From: DATJGR01 sp963780795 | Lineage (GTDB): Bacteria > Pseudomonadota > Gammaproteobacteria > Pseudomonadales > Azotimanducaceae | Assembly (NCBI GenBank): GCA_963780795.1 | Contig: CAWADH010000014.1 | Coordinates: 124,001 to 188,000, forward strand | Reading direction: 5' to 3' | DNA length: 64,000 bases | Shown: piece by piece, positions 37,969 through 47,403 of the stretch | Layout: each line of letters begins with the position of its first letter | Position numbering within the stretch: position 1 is the first letter of the stretch | Position numbers and translations under genes: made by a program | The notes under the pieces: generated by a model | Database searches by the model: none | Told to the model about the DNA's origin: nothing | The model's input: the letters and a program-made list of their open reading frames with translations, nothing else

Positions 37969-38967
37969 CTAGGCCTGCAGGTTGTCAAAATCGACGGTGC
38001 GTCGTTCCCCGTGCGAGCGATACGCAGCGTGCATCATTTCGGAAAGCTGTACCGCTTCTTCTATGCCCATTCCGAAGTCGGCTGGACCATCGCCGCGGAT
38101 GCTCGCGATCCAGCGCGGAATCGGCATCATCTCGTCCTGCGGCAGTTCGGCCGGGCGCCACGCCTTGTCTTCGCCGCTGCGCGTGCGCACGTTGCGCGGG
38201 CTCGACATCTGGAAGCCGCCACGCGTGCCGTCGATTTCCACGCTGTACGCGCCGCCCCAGCTGACGAACGACGTTTCGTTGATCGCGACGGCATTGTTCT
38301 GGAATTCGACGATGCTGACGGCGTTGTCTTCCACCGCGCGACCGGTTACGGAATTGAAGATCGAGGTGCAGCGGCGCGGTGCGCCGAGCAGCCAGCGCGC
38401 CAGATACATGCCGTGCGCGCCGAGATCGATCATGGCGCCGCCGCCGCACGCCACGGGGTCGAAGAAGTGCTCCGGCAGCCAGTTGCGCAAGGCCCCGTCG
38501 TGCGAAATGCGGATGCGCACCAGCGTGATATCGCCGAGCGCGCCCGAGTCGAGCATCGCTTTGGCGTGCACCAGCGGCCCGATGGTCCGCCGCGGAAAGG
38601 AGATGGTGAAGCGGATGGGCGACGCGCGCACCGCGGCGGCGATCGCGTAAGCGTCGTCGAGGCGCGTCGCGAGCACCTTCTCGGTGAATACGTGCTTGCC
38701 GGCTTTTGCGGCGCCGACGATCAACTCGCGATGCCGGTCGGTGGGCGATGTCACCACCACGGCATCGATGTCGCTTCGCGCGAGCAACGTCGCGTAGTCG
38801 GCGACGAAGTCGACGCCGAGTTGCCCGGCCCATTTGCGGCCGCGCTCGGGGTTCTCGTCCCACACCGCGGCCACTATCGCGTCCGGATGATCGTTCACCG
38901 CCTTTGCATACTCGTCAGCATGTACGTGCCAGCGGCTCAACACGGCAATTCGAAGAGGTTCAGCCAT
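37969..38967 (-). CDS. Gfo/Idh/MocA family oxidoreductase
   Basis: A 332-residue protein starting MAEPLRIAVLSRWHVHADEY. The first loop is LSRWHVHA rather than a strict GxGxxG, which is common in this branch. VVVTSPTDRHRELIVGAAKAGKHVFTEKVL gives the NAD-domain end and the conserved EK, and CGGGAMIDLGAHGMYLARWLLG marks the substrate domain. Tandem with the downstream paralogue, so the two probably act in the same sugar or polyol pathway. Confidence 0.9.
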   Translation of the reverse strand: MAEPLRIAVLSRWHVHADEYAKAVNDHPDAIVAAVWDENPERGRKWAGQLGVDFVADYATLLARSDIDAVVVTSPTDRHRELIVGAAKAGKHVFTEKVLATRLDDAYAIAAAVRASPIRFTISFPRRTIGPLVHAKAMLDSGALGDITLVRIRISHDGALRNWLPEHFFDPVACGGGAMIDLGAHGMYLARWLLGAPRRCTSIFNSVTGRAVEDNAVSIVEFQNNAVAINETSFVSWGGAYSVEIDGTRGGFQMSSPRNVRTRSGEDKAWRPAELPQDEMMPIPRWIASIRGDGPADFGMGIEEAVQLSEMMHAAYRSHGERRTVDFDNLQA

Positions 38968-38997
38968 AAAACACCTGATGTGTGTGACCGTGAATGA

Positions 38998-39487
38998 TCA
39001 TGCCATCCGCGCACGCAACGCTTGCAGCAATGCGTCGGCCTGCTCGATGCGAATGAAACCGGCGCGCGGGTATTCGAGGTCGAGTATGACGAAGATCGCG
39101 AGCGACGAGATGCCTGCGAACATCAACGGCATCACCAGTGGGTGCTTCGCGCTGGGCGATGAATGGTGTCCGGCCAGGCTCGCGCAGATCAGCGCGAGAG
39201 CGATCAGCAGAACATGGATGGCGAGTGGAGGATGGGGCTGCAACGCCATCTTTCTGTCGGTGGCGACATCGAACACGTTGTTGATCGCCGGCAGCAGTAT
39301 CGTCGCGGCGTTGGCCAGGGTAGCGCGTGATACCGCATCGACCGCGTGCCTCCAGATCAGGCCCTCGAGTTGCTCGGCATGCTCGTAGTCCGGCGCAGCG
39401 GCTGAGCGTGAATGTGAGCATCATTCCGGCCATCAGTCCGATGCACGTGAGCGCCGCGACGGCCTCGGTGTATTGCGTGAGTTCCAT
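38998..39487 (-). pseudogene. Small integral membrane protein (DUF4239-like), one frameshift as sequenced
   Basis: Two frames join into a 162-residue protein: MELTQYTEAVAALTCIGLMAG with a first membrane segment, then (after a break at 39397-39402) APDYEHAEQLEGLIWRHAVD and ANAATILLPAINNVFDVATD, and two more membrane segments (IHVLLIALALICASLAG and VMPLMFAGISSLAIFVILDL), ending FIRIEQADALLQALR. It resembles the C-terminal half of DUF4239/bestrophin-like proteins. The break is repaired by one GC pair in an AGCGCGGC context. It starts 4 bases after the quinone reductase stop on the same strand. Confidence 0.6.
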
Positions 39488-39491
39488 GCGG

Positions 39492-40469
39492 TCAGGGCGT
39501 AAGCAGGATCGAGCCGACCGTGCCGCGCTGCTGCAACGCGCGATGCGCTTCCTGTGCCTCACCGAGTTTGTAGTGTCGCGTGATGTCCGGCGTGATCGCG
39601 CCTTTCGCGACGAGGTCGAACAGTTCCGCCGCCGCGGACTGCAGCATTTCAGTGGTGGCCGTGTATGTAGCGAGGGTGGGGCGGGTGACGTACAGCGAAC
39701 CCTTGGCCGACAGAATGCCGAGATCGACACCGGTGACAGGGCCGGATGCGTTGCCGAACGACACCAGCAGTCCGCGCGGCGCGAGGCTGTCGAGCGATCC
39801 CATGAACGTGTCTTTCCCCACGCCGTCGTAAACCACCGGGACTTTCTTTCCGCCGGTCAACGCGGCAACGCGCGCCGCAACGTCTTCGGTGGTGTAGTCG
39901 ATGATGTGGTCGCAGCCGCGCGCCTTTGCGAGCTTGGCCTTCTCGGCGGAGCTCACGGTGCCGATCATGGTGACACCGAGGTGGCGCGCCCATTGGCATG
40001 CAATCAGTCCGACGCCGCCGGCCGCTGCATGGAACAGAATTGTTTCGCCGCGGCTCAGTTTGTACGTCTGGCGGAACAGGTATTGAACAGTGAGACCCTT
40101 CAACAGCATCGCGGCCGCTGCATCGCAACTGACGCCGGCCGGAAGCTTGATGAGCCGCGTCGCCGGCACGTTGGCCGCCTGCGCGTATGCGCCGATCGGT
40201 CCGCCGCAATAGCCAACGCGATCGCCGACTGCGAGTGTGGTAACGCCCTCGCCGAGTTCGTCCACCACGCCGGCTGCTTCCACGCCGATGCCGCTCGGCA
40301 TCGGCAATTTGTACAGACCGGAGCGGTGATACGTGTCGATGTAGTTGACGCCGATCGATTCGTGATGCACGCGCGCTTCGCCCGGTTTCGGCGGTGCCAG
40401 TTCGATCGACTCGAGCTTCATTTGTTCTACACCGCCTTGCTGGGCGATGCGTATTGCGTTGATCTTCAT
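39492..40469 (-). CDS. qor: NADPH:quinone oxidoreductase, zeta-crystallin type
   Basis: A 325-residue zinc-free medium-chain reductase. ATG 40469 (MKINAIRIAQQGGVEQM) is the natural start; two further ATGs lie upstream in frame. The substrate domain has GVNYIDTYHRSGLY and GIGVEAAGVVDELGEGV; the NADPH fold has ILFHAAAGGVGLIACQWA. These match Qor closely. It reduces quinones with one electron or detoxifies enals, in the cytoplasm. Confidence 0.93.
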   Translation of the reverse strand: MKINAIRIAQQGGVEQMKLESIELAPPKPGEARVHHESIGVNYIDTYHRSGLYKLPMPSGIGVEAAGVVDELGEGVTTLAVGDRVGYCGGPIGAYAQAANVPATRLIKLPAGVSCDAAAAMLLKGLTVQYLFRQTYKLSRGETILFHAAAGGVGLIACQWARHLGVTMIGTVSSAEKAKLAKARGCDHIIDYTTEDVAARVAALTGGKKVPVVYDGVGKDTFMGSLDSLAPRGLLVSFGNASGPVTGVDLGILSAKGSLYVTRPTLATYTATTEMLQSAAAELFDLVAKGAITPDITRHYKLGEAQEAHRALQQRGTVGSILLTP

Positions 40470-40529
40470 GCGCCGTTCCGTTGTCATGCGTCGGTGAGTG
40501 GAAGCGGGCAACGATAATCGCGTTCAAAG

Positions 40530-41231
40530 GTGAGGCACAAGGTGCGTACCACGCGTAGTTCTGCGGCACACCGGCTCGCCATCGCGACGTGCGGTTGCAC
40601 CCTTTTCGTCTGCTGCTCGATCGGCGTGACGTTCGCTGCTGCAGCGCCGGCAACCAACGCGGCGGAGGGTTGGACCGAACTCGACAAGTCGAATGGAATC
40701 GCCGTGTACACCCGTCCGTTCCGCGGCTCGACGTTTCCGGAAGTGCGGGCGAGCGGCGACGTCTGCGCGACGTTGCCGCAACTCGTCGCATTCGTCGAAG
40801 ACGTGGCGGCGTTCGAGCAATGGATTCCGGACACCGCCGAGGCGCGTCTGCTCGAGCGCCCGACACCGCGCACGCAGATCTACTACATCCGCACGTCGAT
40901 GCCTTGGCCGGTGAAAGATCGCGACATGATCTATCGGTTGTCCGAGACCGCAGACTCGCCGGTGATCGCGAAGATCTCGGTCGGTATAGAAGGAATGCCG
41001 GACTATCTGCCGGTCGACCCCCGCGCGGTGCGGATGAGAGGGGTCAGCGGTCGCTGGAGCTTCGTTCAGGCCGGCGGCCGCACCCAGATCAACCTCGACA
41101 TGCACATCGAACCGGGTGGCGGTGTGCCGAACTGGCTCGCGCGGCAACGGATCGTCGGCACGCCGACCAAGATGCTGACGAACCTGAAGAAGCGCTTCGA
41201 AACCGGCTGCGATCATTCTGCGAGGGAGTGA
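40530..41231 (+). CDS. START domain protein with signal peptide
   Basis: A 233-residue protein from GTG 40530. A hydrophobic segment with Cys (LAIATCGCTLFVCCSIGV) serves as a signal peptide, followed by a START/SRPBCC fold: GWTELDKSNGIAVYTRPF, MPWPVKDRDMIYRLSE and INLDMHIEPGGGVPNWLA are the patterns of bacterial START proteins that bind lipids in a helix-grip pocket. Probably periplasmic or lipid-anchored; the ligand is unknown. Confidence 0.88.
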   Translation: MRHKVRTTRSSAAHRLAIATCGCTLFVCCSIGVTFAAAAPATNAAEGWTELDKSNGIAVYTRPFRGSTFPEVRASGDVCATLPQLVAFVEDVAAFEQWIPDTAEARLLERPTPRTQIYYIRTSMPWPVKDRDMIYRLSETADSPVIAKISVGIEGMPDYLPVDPRAVRMRGVSGRWSFVQAGGRTQINLDMHIEPGGGVPNWLARQRIVGTPTKMLTNLKKRFETGCDHSARE

Positions 41232-41355
41232 GGCACGGGTCACAGATCCAGCTTCTGCCCGGCGAACGTCGCGTTACACAAGGCGCGAGTGCTTTGCAGC
41301 GCGCGCGATGTTGATACACTCGCTGCTCCCTCCAAGTCGAAAGGAGCCGACGCGA

Positions 41356-41871
41356 ATGGCACTCTGGAAAGAAACCGATAAACCCGGCGCGGCGCCGGTT
41401 CCGAACATACCGACTCCGACCGCCAGGGAGCCGGAACGTCAACCACCACCCCCACCTCCGGCACGTCCCGTCGCCGACACTACGGTGAGAGCACCCCGAA
41501 TGGAGCAGAAAGAATCGGTCATCGCGGCCGGGCTCGCGATCGAAGGCAAGATCGAGGGCGCGGGCCACGTCCGCATCGCCGGTAACTTCAAAGGCGACGT
41601 GCACGTCGAAGGCAACCTGACGATCGAACCGGGTGCGAAGCTGACCGGCGGCGTGAAGGCGAAGACCGTCACCGTCGGCGGCGAACTCGAAGGCAACATA
41701 GATGCTGCTTCGTCCGTCGAACTCGCATCGACCGGCGTCATGAACGGCGACCTCAAAGCCGGAACGCTGACCGTATCCGCCGGTTCGCGCATGCGCGGCC
41801 GGGTCGAATTCGGTTGGGATCCCACCGGTGCACCCAGTCCGAAGTCCGGGAAGGAAGGCACTGCGGCATGA
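41356..41871 (+). CDS. Bactofilin
   Basis: A 171-residue protein from ATG 41356. A disordered proline-rich N-terminus (residues 10-45, with a run of prolines) precedes the right-handed beta-helix of bactofilins (ESVIAAGLAIEGKIEG, GDVHVEGNLTIEPGAKLTG, ELEGNIDAASSVELAS), and a short disordered tail follows. Bactofilins self-assemble into cytoskeletal filaments without nucleotides and organise envelope or polar structures. The stop overlaps the start of the next gene (ATGA), which is therefore a likely partner. Confidence 0.92.
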   Translation: MALWKETDKPGAAPVPNIPTPTAREPERQPPPPPPARPVADTTVRAPRMEQKESVIAAGLAIEGKIEGAGHVRIAGNFKGDVHVEGNLTIEPGAKLTGGVKAKTVTVGGELEGNIDAASSVELASTGVMNGDLKAGTLTVSAGSRMRGRVEFGWDPTGAPSPKSGKEGTAA

Positions 41872-42464
41872 GCACGACTCGCTCGGTTTCGCCGGGCAAG
41901 AGTCGTAGATGTCCTCACTGTCGTTCCGAGATCCTCGAAAGCGCGAGCATCTGTCCTGTCTGCCGTCATCACCTGAAACACGGTCTGGCGGCCGAACAGG
42001 CGGGCGAGCGCTTTTCCGCGCTTCACGTCGAAGGCACGATCCGACATCCCGCGGGCAACACGCCGTGGGAGTATTCGGTCGTGATCACGATCCGCAATCA
42101 GAAAGGCGAGGAAGTGGCGCGCCAGATGGTCGGTATCGGATCGATGTCCGGCAACGACCTGCGCACCTTCGACCTGAGTGTGGACGTATTCGCGCCGGCC
42201 GTGGTTGCAGCGCCGCCACCGCCGCAGAAGGTGGCCACTTCGCCGTCGGCGCCCCCCACCTCGACCGTTAGCGCGCCGCGCACGATTCAGGCGAAGCAGG
42301 GGTCCGTCATCAGTCCATCGCGATCGGTTCCGCCGACACCGCGACAGACCTCTACCGTCAGCGCGGCGAGAATCATCTCGTCGCCGAAAAGTCCGTCCGC
42401 TACCGAGAAACCGGCCGACGACGAGCCGAAGCGCACGCCGCCGAAGAATCCGTCCGACCGCTAA
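41868..42464 (+). CDS. Zinc-ribbon protein cotranslated with bactofilin
   Basis: A 198-residue protein starting in the ATGA overlap with the bactofilin gene. The N-terminus has a zinc ribbon (CPHCRSEILESASICPVC, four cysteines at residues 15-32). A compact beta domain follows (FSALHVEGTIRHPAG, WEYSVVITIRNQKGEE), then a Pro/Ser/Thr-rich disordered tail of about 90 residues. I do not know a named family; the coupling suggests a bactofilin-associated scaffold or regulator (inference). Confidence 0.75.
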   Translation: MSTTRSVSPGKSRRCPHCRSEILESASICPVCRHHLKHGLAAEQAGERFSALHVEGTIRHPAGNTPWEYSVVITIRNQKGEEVARQMVGIGSMSGNDLRTFDLSVDVFAPAVVAAPPPPQKVATSPSAPPTSTVSAPRTIQAKQGSVISPSRSVPPTPRQTSTVSAARIISSPKSPSATEKPADDEPKRTPPKNPSDR

Positions 42465-43090
42465 CGGCCCGATAGCGCCGCGATCCACGCGTGGTCCGGG
42501 TGAGCGTGCATCAATGCGTCGGCGAGCCATTCCCGTGCTGCGTCGTCGAGATTCGGCAGGCACGCGGCGAAATCGGCTTCGTCCTTGGGTCGCAACGCCT
42601 TCGCCTTGTACAGCAATACCCCTTCCGGCTTCAGAAACCGCACGCCGGCGCGCATTCCGATCATTCTGCTTCGTGACGCGCGGATCGATGGATCGCGCCG
42701 GAACACCCACGTTTGTGCGTCGCCGGCTTCCATCATGATGTCCATCCGCCAGGCGTTAGCGGCCGTATCGAGCACCCAGTTCTGATGCTTGTCCGGCGGC
42801 GGTGCATCGTGCGGCGCCAGTCTGCGCACTTCGCCATCGCCGACGCTGTGCAGATCGAACGCACTCAGGTGCGCCCGGATCGCGGGAAAATCGTCGCGCA
42901 GGATCGCAACCTCGAGGTCTTCGTGGGCTCGCGTTTCGCGGCCGAGCCACAGGTCGATGGCCCAACCGCCGACCACGCACCAGTCGATGCCGACCCCCGC
43001 CAGTTGCGCCGCGGCCTGTTCCGGACGCCACGCGCGCCACGCGTCGAGCGGCGGTCCGTCCCAGTGTTTCGCAGTCAGCGCGTCAGCCAC
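42461..43090 (-). CDS. Nucleotidyltransferase-fold protein (AadB-like)
   Basis: A 209-residue protein whose IDWCVVGGWAIDLWLGRETR then AHEDLEVAILRDDF matches the GG(W)-x-hDxh core of small nucleotidyltransferases related to aminoglycoside 2''-adenylyltransferase. Where ANT(2'') enzymes have D-x-D, this protein shows EDLEV, so the metal site is altered and antibiotic modification should not be assumed. It overlaps the hydrolase gene upstream by 16 bases and is cotranscribed with it. Confidence 0.75.
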   Translation of the reverse strand: MADALTAKHWDGPPLDAWRAWRPEQAAAQLAGVGIDWCVVGGWAIDLWLGRETRAHEDLEVAILRDDFPAIRAHLSAFDLHSVGDGEVRRLAPHDAPPPDKHQNWVLDTAANAWRMDIMMEAGDAQTWVFRRDPSIRASRSRMIGMRAGVRFLKPEGVLLYKAKALRPKDEADFAACLPNLDDAAREWLADALMHAHPDHAWIAALSGR

Positions 43091-43824
43091 TCGACGATCG
43101 CGCGGGTGAATTGCGGCGTTGCGACCGCGCCGAGGTGATCGCCGGGCACTTCGACGAACGATGCGCCGGGAATCGCGTCGGCGAGTCGCTTTGCGCTGGC
43201 CGGATCGTCTTTGTCGCCGATCAGCACCAGCACCGGAATCGTCACTGCGGCGAGCTTGGCGGGATCGAAGCCGGTGCGACGCGTCTTGTGCATGGCGGCC
43301 AGCGCGCCCAGATCGTTGCCACTCGCTTCGGCGAACTGGCGGAACGCGCGGCCGCGTGCGTCTTTGATCGACGCCGCGTCCGGCGCCTCCATCGCAGCCA
43401 CCAGCGTGTCGAACTGTTGCGACGGCAGGTTGCCTTTCAGGAGCACGTCGCCCATGCCGGAAATGATCACGCTGCGCCAGCGTTCGGGGCGATTGACGAG
43501 CAACGTGGTCGAGAGAAAGCCGCCCATCGAGTAGCCGGCGAGATCGGCTTTCTCGATGCCGAGATGGTCGAGCACGGCGACCGCGTCGTCTGCCATCGCG
43601 GTGCCGGAATACGCCGCGGGATCGTGCGGCTTGCCGCTGCGGCCGTGGCCGCGGCAGTCGATGGCGATCACCTGACGACCCGCATTCACGACGGCATCGA
43701 CGATTCCCGGCGCGCGCCAGTTGCCCTGGAGGCTGCTGGCGAAGCCGTGAATCAGCATGACTGGTTTACCCGTGCCCTCGACGATGTAGTTGATCGGACA
43801 ACCATTGACGTTCAACGACGGCAT
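43075..43824 (-). CDS. Alpha/beta hydrolase
   Basis: A 249-residue soluble hydrolase beginning MPSLNVNGCPINYIVEG. The oxyanion loop is MLIHGFASSLQGNW; the nucleophile elbow is LAGYSMGGFLSTTLL (GxSxG); the acid lies in VLVLIGDKDDPAS; and the catalytic histidine is in EVPGDHLGAVATP. Typical of carboxylesterases or C-C hydrolases; the substrate is unknown. No signal peptide. Confidence 0.88.
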   Translation of the reverse strand: MPSLNVNGCPINYIVEGTGKPVMLIHGFASSLQGNWRAPGIVDAVVNAGRQVIAIDCRGHGRSGKPHDPAAYSGTAMADDAVAVLDHLGIEKADLAGYSMGGFLSTTLLVNRPERWRSVIISGMGDVLLKGNLPSQQFDTLVAAMEAPDAASIKDARGRAFRQFAEASGNDLGALAAMHKTRRTGFDPAKLAAVTIPVLVLIGDKDDPASAKRLADAIPGASFVEVPGDHLGAVATPQFTRAIVEWLTR

Positions 43825-43893
43825 TTGTGATCTCCCCGGGGATTTCGCTCAACCATAACCGGCGCGAACGCGACGCGGCAATTCTCTGCGAGA

Positions 43894-44850
43894 ATGCTCC
43901 ATCCCGATCCGCAGGACGTCGCGTTGGAACACACACACATTTTTGCCGGCAATCCGTTCGACCGTGGCGACGCGCAACGGCGCGATCCGGTGTGGCTCGA
44001 CGCCGCCGTGCGCAACGCCGGCAGCCGCTACCTGCCGCTGGCACGATTGAACGTACTGGTGCACGACGCCGATGGTCTCCGGCTCGGCTGGTTGAGCCGC
44101 GCCGACGTCGCGCGCCTCGACATCGCCGTTGCACCGGTCTTTCTCGGTCTGCTCGACGGCGTCGCACACTTCGCGATCGACGTTTCGGAACTCGGCGATC
44201 CGGTGCACGAACTCAATCTCGACGACGCGTGGCGTTTCGAAGACGCGCGCGCCGCGGCGATGCGGCTGGCGGTCGAAGACACCGGCATTCTGGCGCAGGC
44301 GCGGGCACAGATCGGCTGGCACCGCAGTCACCGTCACTGCAGTGCGTGCGGCGCCCCAACGGATTCGTCGCGGGGCGGGCACGTGCGCATTTGCGGCGTG
44401 TGCAAGACCGAGCATTTCCCCCGAACCGATCCGGTGGCGATCATGCTGATTCTCGACGGCGACCGCTGTCTGCTCGGCCAGTCGCAGGGTCGGCTCGCGA
44501 GCACCGGCATGTATTCGGCGCTGGCAGGTTTCATCGACCAGGGCGAGTCGATCGAGGAAGCGGTGCGGCGCGAGATCCGCGAAGAGGCCGGCGTGCTGGT
44601 TGGCGCCGTGCGCTATCACTCGTCGCAGCCGTGGCCGTTTCCATCGTCGTTGATGATCGGCTGTCACGGCCGCGCGTTGACCACGAAGATCACGATCGAT
44701 CCCACCGAGATGGCGGACGTGCGCTGGTTCCCGCGCGACGCCGTGCGCGCTGCGCTCGCCAACGAAAACCCTGAATTGCGTGTGCCCGGCGCCATCGCGA
44801 TCGCGCACCATCTGATCAAAGCGTGGGCCGACGGCGAAGTGGACGTGTGA
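43894..44850 (+). CDS. nudC: NAD+ diphosphatase (NudC)
   Basis: A 318-residue protein with the NudC domain order: N-terminal NUDIX-like domain, a zinc ribbon (CSACGAPT near residue 149 and CGVCKTEHFPRTDP near 168), and the Nudix hydrolase domain with the box GFIDQGESIEEAVRREIR then EEAGV, followed by the NudC-specific SSQPWPFPSSLM. It cleaves NAD(H) to NMN and AMP and removes NAD caps from RNA. The full motif set is intact. Confidence 0.96.
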   Translation: MLHPDPQDVALEHTHIFAGNPFDRGDAQRRDPVWLDAAVRNAGSRYLPLARLNVLVHDADGLRLGWLSRADVARLDIAVAPVFLGLLDGVAHFAIDVSELGDPVHELNLDDAWRFEDARAAAMRLAVEDTGILAQARAQIGWHRSHRHCSACGAPTDSSRGGHVRICGVCKTEHFPRTDPVAIMLILDGDRCLLGQSQGRLASTGMYSALAGFIDQGESIEEAVRREIREEAGVLVGAVRYHSSQPWPFPSSLMIGCHGRALTTKITIDPTEMADVRWFPRDAVRAALANENPELRVPGAIAIAHHLIKAWADGEVDV

Positions 44851-44876
44851 TCAATAAACAGCCCGATTGAGGCGCG

Positions 44877-46121
44877 CTAAACCGCGGTGGACTTGTCCGC
44901 TCCGGGAAACCGGTCCATCGTGCGGAGCGTTGGAAACAGCCGCATCCACAAACCCGTTATCGCGATGGTGGCCGCGCCGCCGATTACCACCGACCTCACC
45001 AGGCCGAACCACGCCGCGGCTACCCCCGATTCGAACTCGCCGAGCTCGTTCGACGCGCCGATGAACACGGCGTTGACGGCACTGACGCGGCCGCGGATCT
45101 CGTCCGGCGTTTCGAGCTGAATCAGAATGTGACGGATGTAGACGCTGACCATGTCGCCGGCGCCGAGCGATACGAGCGCCGCCAGCGACAGCGCGAAACT
45201 GTTGGAAAGCCCGAACACGATGATTGCGATGCCGAATAGCGCAACGCCGGCAAACATCCAACGTCCCACCGACCGCGTGATCGGAAACACCGCGAGCAGG
45301 GCGGCAGTGGCCGCGGCGCCGATCGCCGGCGCGGTGCGCAACAGCCCGAGCCCTTCCGGCCCGGTCGCCAGGATGTCTTTCGCGAACACCGGCAGCATCG
45401 CGGTAGCGCCGCCGAACAGCACTGCGAACAGATCGAGCGAGATTGCGCCCAGCACCACCGGACGCGAACGGACGAAGCGCAGTCCTTCGAGCACCGTGTG
45501 CCAACTTGCGGGCTCGATACTGCGGATCGTCGCCGGCATCCGCACTGCCAGCATGAATGCGACCGAGACGATCAACAGCGCCGTCACCACGGTATAGACG
45601 GTGGACGGGCCGGCCACGTACATCAGTCCGCCGAGCGACGGACCGACGATGGTCGCGACGTGGAAGGTGGACGAATTCAGCGCGACCGCGTTGCCGAAAA
45701 TCTCTCGCGGCACCAGATTCGGCGTGATCGCCTGCGAGGTGGGCATCGCGAACGCGCGCGCAGCGCCGAACAGCGTCAGTACCAGGAACACCGGCCACAC
45801 CGTGCTCAATCCAACCATCGTGAAGGTGAGCAGCAGCGCAGCGCAGACCACGTCCACTACATAGCACGTTGCGAGAATGGCTTTTCGATCGTAGCGGTCC
45901 GCGATCTGTCCAGCCGGCAACACCAGCACGATGAACGGCAGGAACTGGGCGAGGCCGACCAAGCCGAGGTCGAGCGGATCGTTCGTGATCGCGTACACCT
46001 GCCAGCCGACGGCGACGCTCTGCATCTGTATCGCGAGCGTCGCGATGAAGCGCGCGACGAGATACAACGTGAAGTTGCGGTGCTTCAGCGCCCCCAGAAC
46101 TGCCGGCGAACCGCTGCTCAC
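44877..46121 (-). CDS. MFS transporter (EntS/MFS_3 type)
   Basis: A protein of about 414 residues with 12 hydrophobic segments. GTG 46121 is proposed as start because it puts the first segment (FTLYLVARFIATLAIQMQ) 15-20 residues in; the frame is open to TTG 46220 but that would overlap the divergent gene's leader. The MFS motif A-like loop is AGQIADRYDRKAIL. NTSTFH-like NSSTFHVATIVGPSLGG in TM5 fits the enterobactin exporter/MFS_3 group. An exporter of unknown substrate. Confidence 0.85.
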   Translation of the reverse strand: MSSGSPAVLGALKHRNFTLYLVARFIATLAIQMQSVAVGWQVYAITNDPLDLGLVGLAQFLPFIVLVLPAGQIADRYDRKAILATCYVVDVVCAALLLTFTMVGLSTVWPVFLVLTLFGAARAFAMPTSQAITPNLVPREIFGNAVALNSSTFHVATIVGPSLGGLMYVAGPSTVYTVVTALLIVSVAFMLAVRMPATIRSIEPASWHTVLEGLRFVRSRPVVLGAISLDLFAVLFGGATAMLPVFAKDILATGPEGLGLLRTAPAIGAAATAALLAVFPITRSVGRWMFAGVALFGIAIIVFGLSNSFALSLAALVSLGAGDMVSVYIRHILIQLETPDEIRGRVSAVNAVFIGASNELGEFESGVAAAWFGLVRSVVIGGAATIAITGLWMRLFPTLRTMDRFPGADKSTAV

Positions 46122-46191
46122 GCGTGCAGTGTCTCGGTGCGATGGCGCGTCATCCGTTCGATCGCTCGTGTCGGTGCGTGAAGGGACGCCG

Positions 46192-47403
46192 ATGGTACAG
46201 GATGGAATGGACGCTCCCAAAGACTCCGGGCTAGGCTACCGCTCCTCCGGTCACAGGCCGCGCGCGACGATGGACATGCAGCACGTACTCGCCTATCACG
46301 ACCCCGATCACGCGTGCAATCAGGGCAGCCTCATCAAGCTTGCCAACGGCGAACTGCTGCTCGGCTACAACCAGGAACGCGGCCGCGTGCACGCCGACAG
46401 CGGGCAGTCGTGCCTCATCAAATCGATGGACGGCGGCAAAACCTGGGACGCCGCCACGCGCCGCACCGTGTGGCCGTGGAGCGAGCACGTCGGCAACTGG
46501 GACTGCGCGTTCGCGCAGATTTCCACCGGTGAGATTCTGATGCACACGCGCGTGTGCAGCTTCATGGCCCCAACGGCCCTGAAGGGGGGCGCCGATCAGA
46601 TCATGGGCGGGCCGCCGCCGGGCCGGCGCGAACGGCTGAAGCGGCAGACCGGTTACGCGTTGTGCCGTTCGAAAGACAACGGTGCAACGTGGTCGGCGCC
46701 GATTCCGGTGAATACGTCGCCGGTCGCCGACTCCGGGCTCGGCCCGTACATCGTCGGCGGTTCCGGCGCCGGCCACATCATCGAGCTCGCCGACGGCGGC
46801 CTGCTGATGCCGTTGCACGGCACGTTCACGCGCGAATGGTTCGCGCAGAGCGGGGAAACGCCGCGCGTCTTCGTGCTGCGTTCCGACGACGGCGGCAACA
46901 ACTGGGAATACTGGGCGACGGTGGCGTACGACCCCGCGCACATACTCGAATGGGCGGAAGCCGGCATGACGCGGCTGTCGTCGGGACGGCTGATCTGCCT
47001 GCTGCGCACCCAAGCGCGGCCGTTGCGCTTCGACAACATGTGGTTCTGCTATTCCGACGACGACGGCGCGAGCTGGAGCCGTCCGATACGCACGCCGTTG
47101 TGGGGTTATCCGGCCGATGTCATCGAGCTGCAAGACGGCCGCGTGCTGGCGGTGTACGGCTACCGTCGCGACCCGTGGGGCGTGCGCGGCTGCGTCTCCG
47201 ACGACGGCGTCACGTGGTCGCTCGCGAACGAGTTCGTCATTCGCGAAGGCGGCGCAGCCGATCCGTCGGTGCGGCAGTACTGGCACATCGGCTATCCGAG
47301 CGTCGCGCAACTGGACAACGGCACCATCGTCGCCGCGTATCACGAGTACACGAAGGACGCGCGACCGATGCAGTGCATGTGGGTTACCCGGTTCACGCTG
47401 TGA
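46192..47403 (+). CDS. Sialidase-like six-bladed beta-propeller protein (BNR/Asp-box)
   Basis: A 403-residue protein; ATG 46192 has AAGGGA upstream. Five Asp-box-like repeats are visible: SMDGGKTWDA, SKDNGATWSA, SDDGGNNWEY, SDDDGASWSR and SDDGVTWSL, with LANGELLLGYNQERG and LADGGLLMPLHGTF typical of the BNR_2/exo-alpha-sialidase group. There is no signal peptide, so it appears cytoplasmic, and sialic acid as a substrate is not established. Its GTGA overlap with the next gene shows coupling to an acetyltransferase. Confidence 0.85.
   Translation: MVQDGMDAPKDSGLGYRSSGHRPRATMDMQHVLAYHDPDHACNQGSLIKLANGELLLGYNQERGRVHADSGQSCLIKSMDGGKTWDAATRRTVWPWSEHVGNWDCAFAQISTGEILMHTRVCSFMAPTALKGGADQIMGGPPPGRRERLKRQTGYALCRSKDNGATWSAPIPVNTSPVADSGLGPYIVGGSGAGHIIELADGGLLMPLHGTFTREWFAQSGETPRVFVLRSDDGGNNWEYWATVAYDPAHILEWAEAGMTRLSSGRLICLLRTQARPLRFDNMWFCYSDDDGASWSRPIRTPLWGYPADVIELQDGRVLAVYGYRRDPWGVRGCVSDDGVTWSLANEFVIREGGAADPSVRQYWHIGYPSVAQLDNGTIVAAYHEYTKDARPMQCMWVTRFTL

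Noticed and set aside
42461..43090. Aminoglycoside resistance gene
   Set aside because: Only the general nucleotidyltransferase fold is supported; the D-x-D metal site is altered (EDLEV).
46192..47403. Secreted virulence sialidase
   Set aside because: No signal peptide and no verified catalytic triad; Asp-boxes alone do not define sialidase activity.
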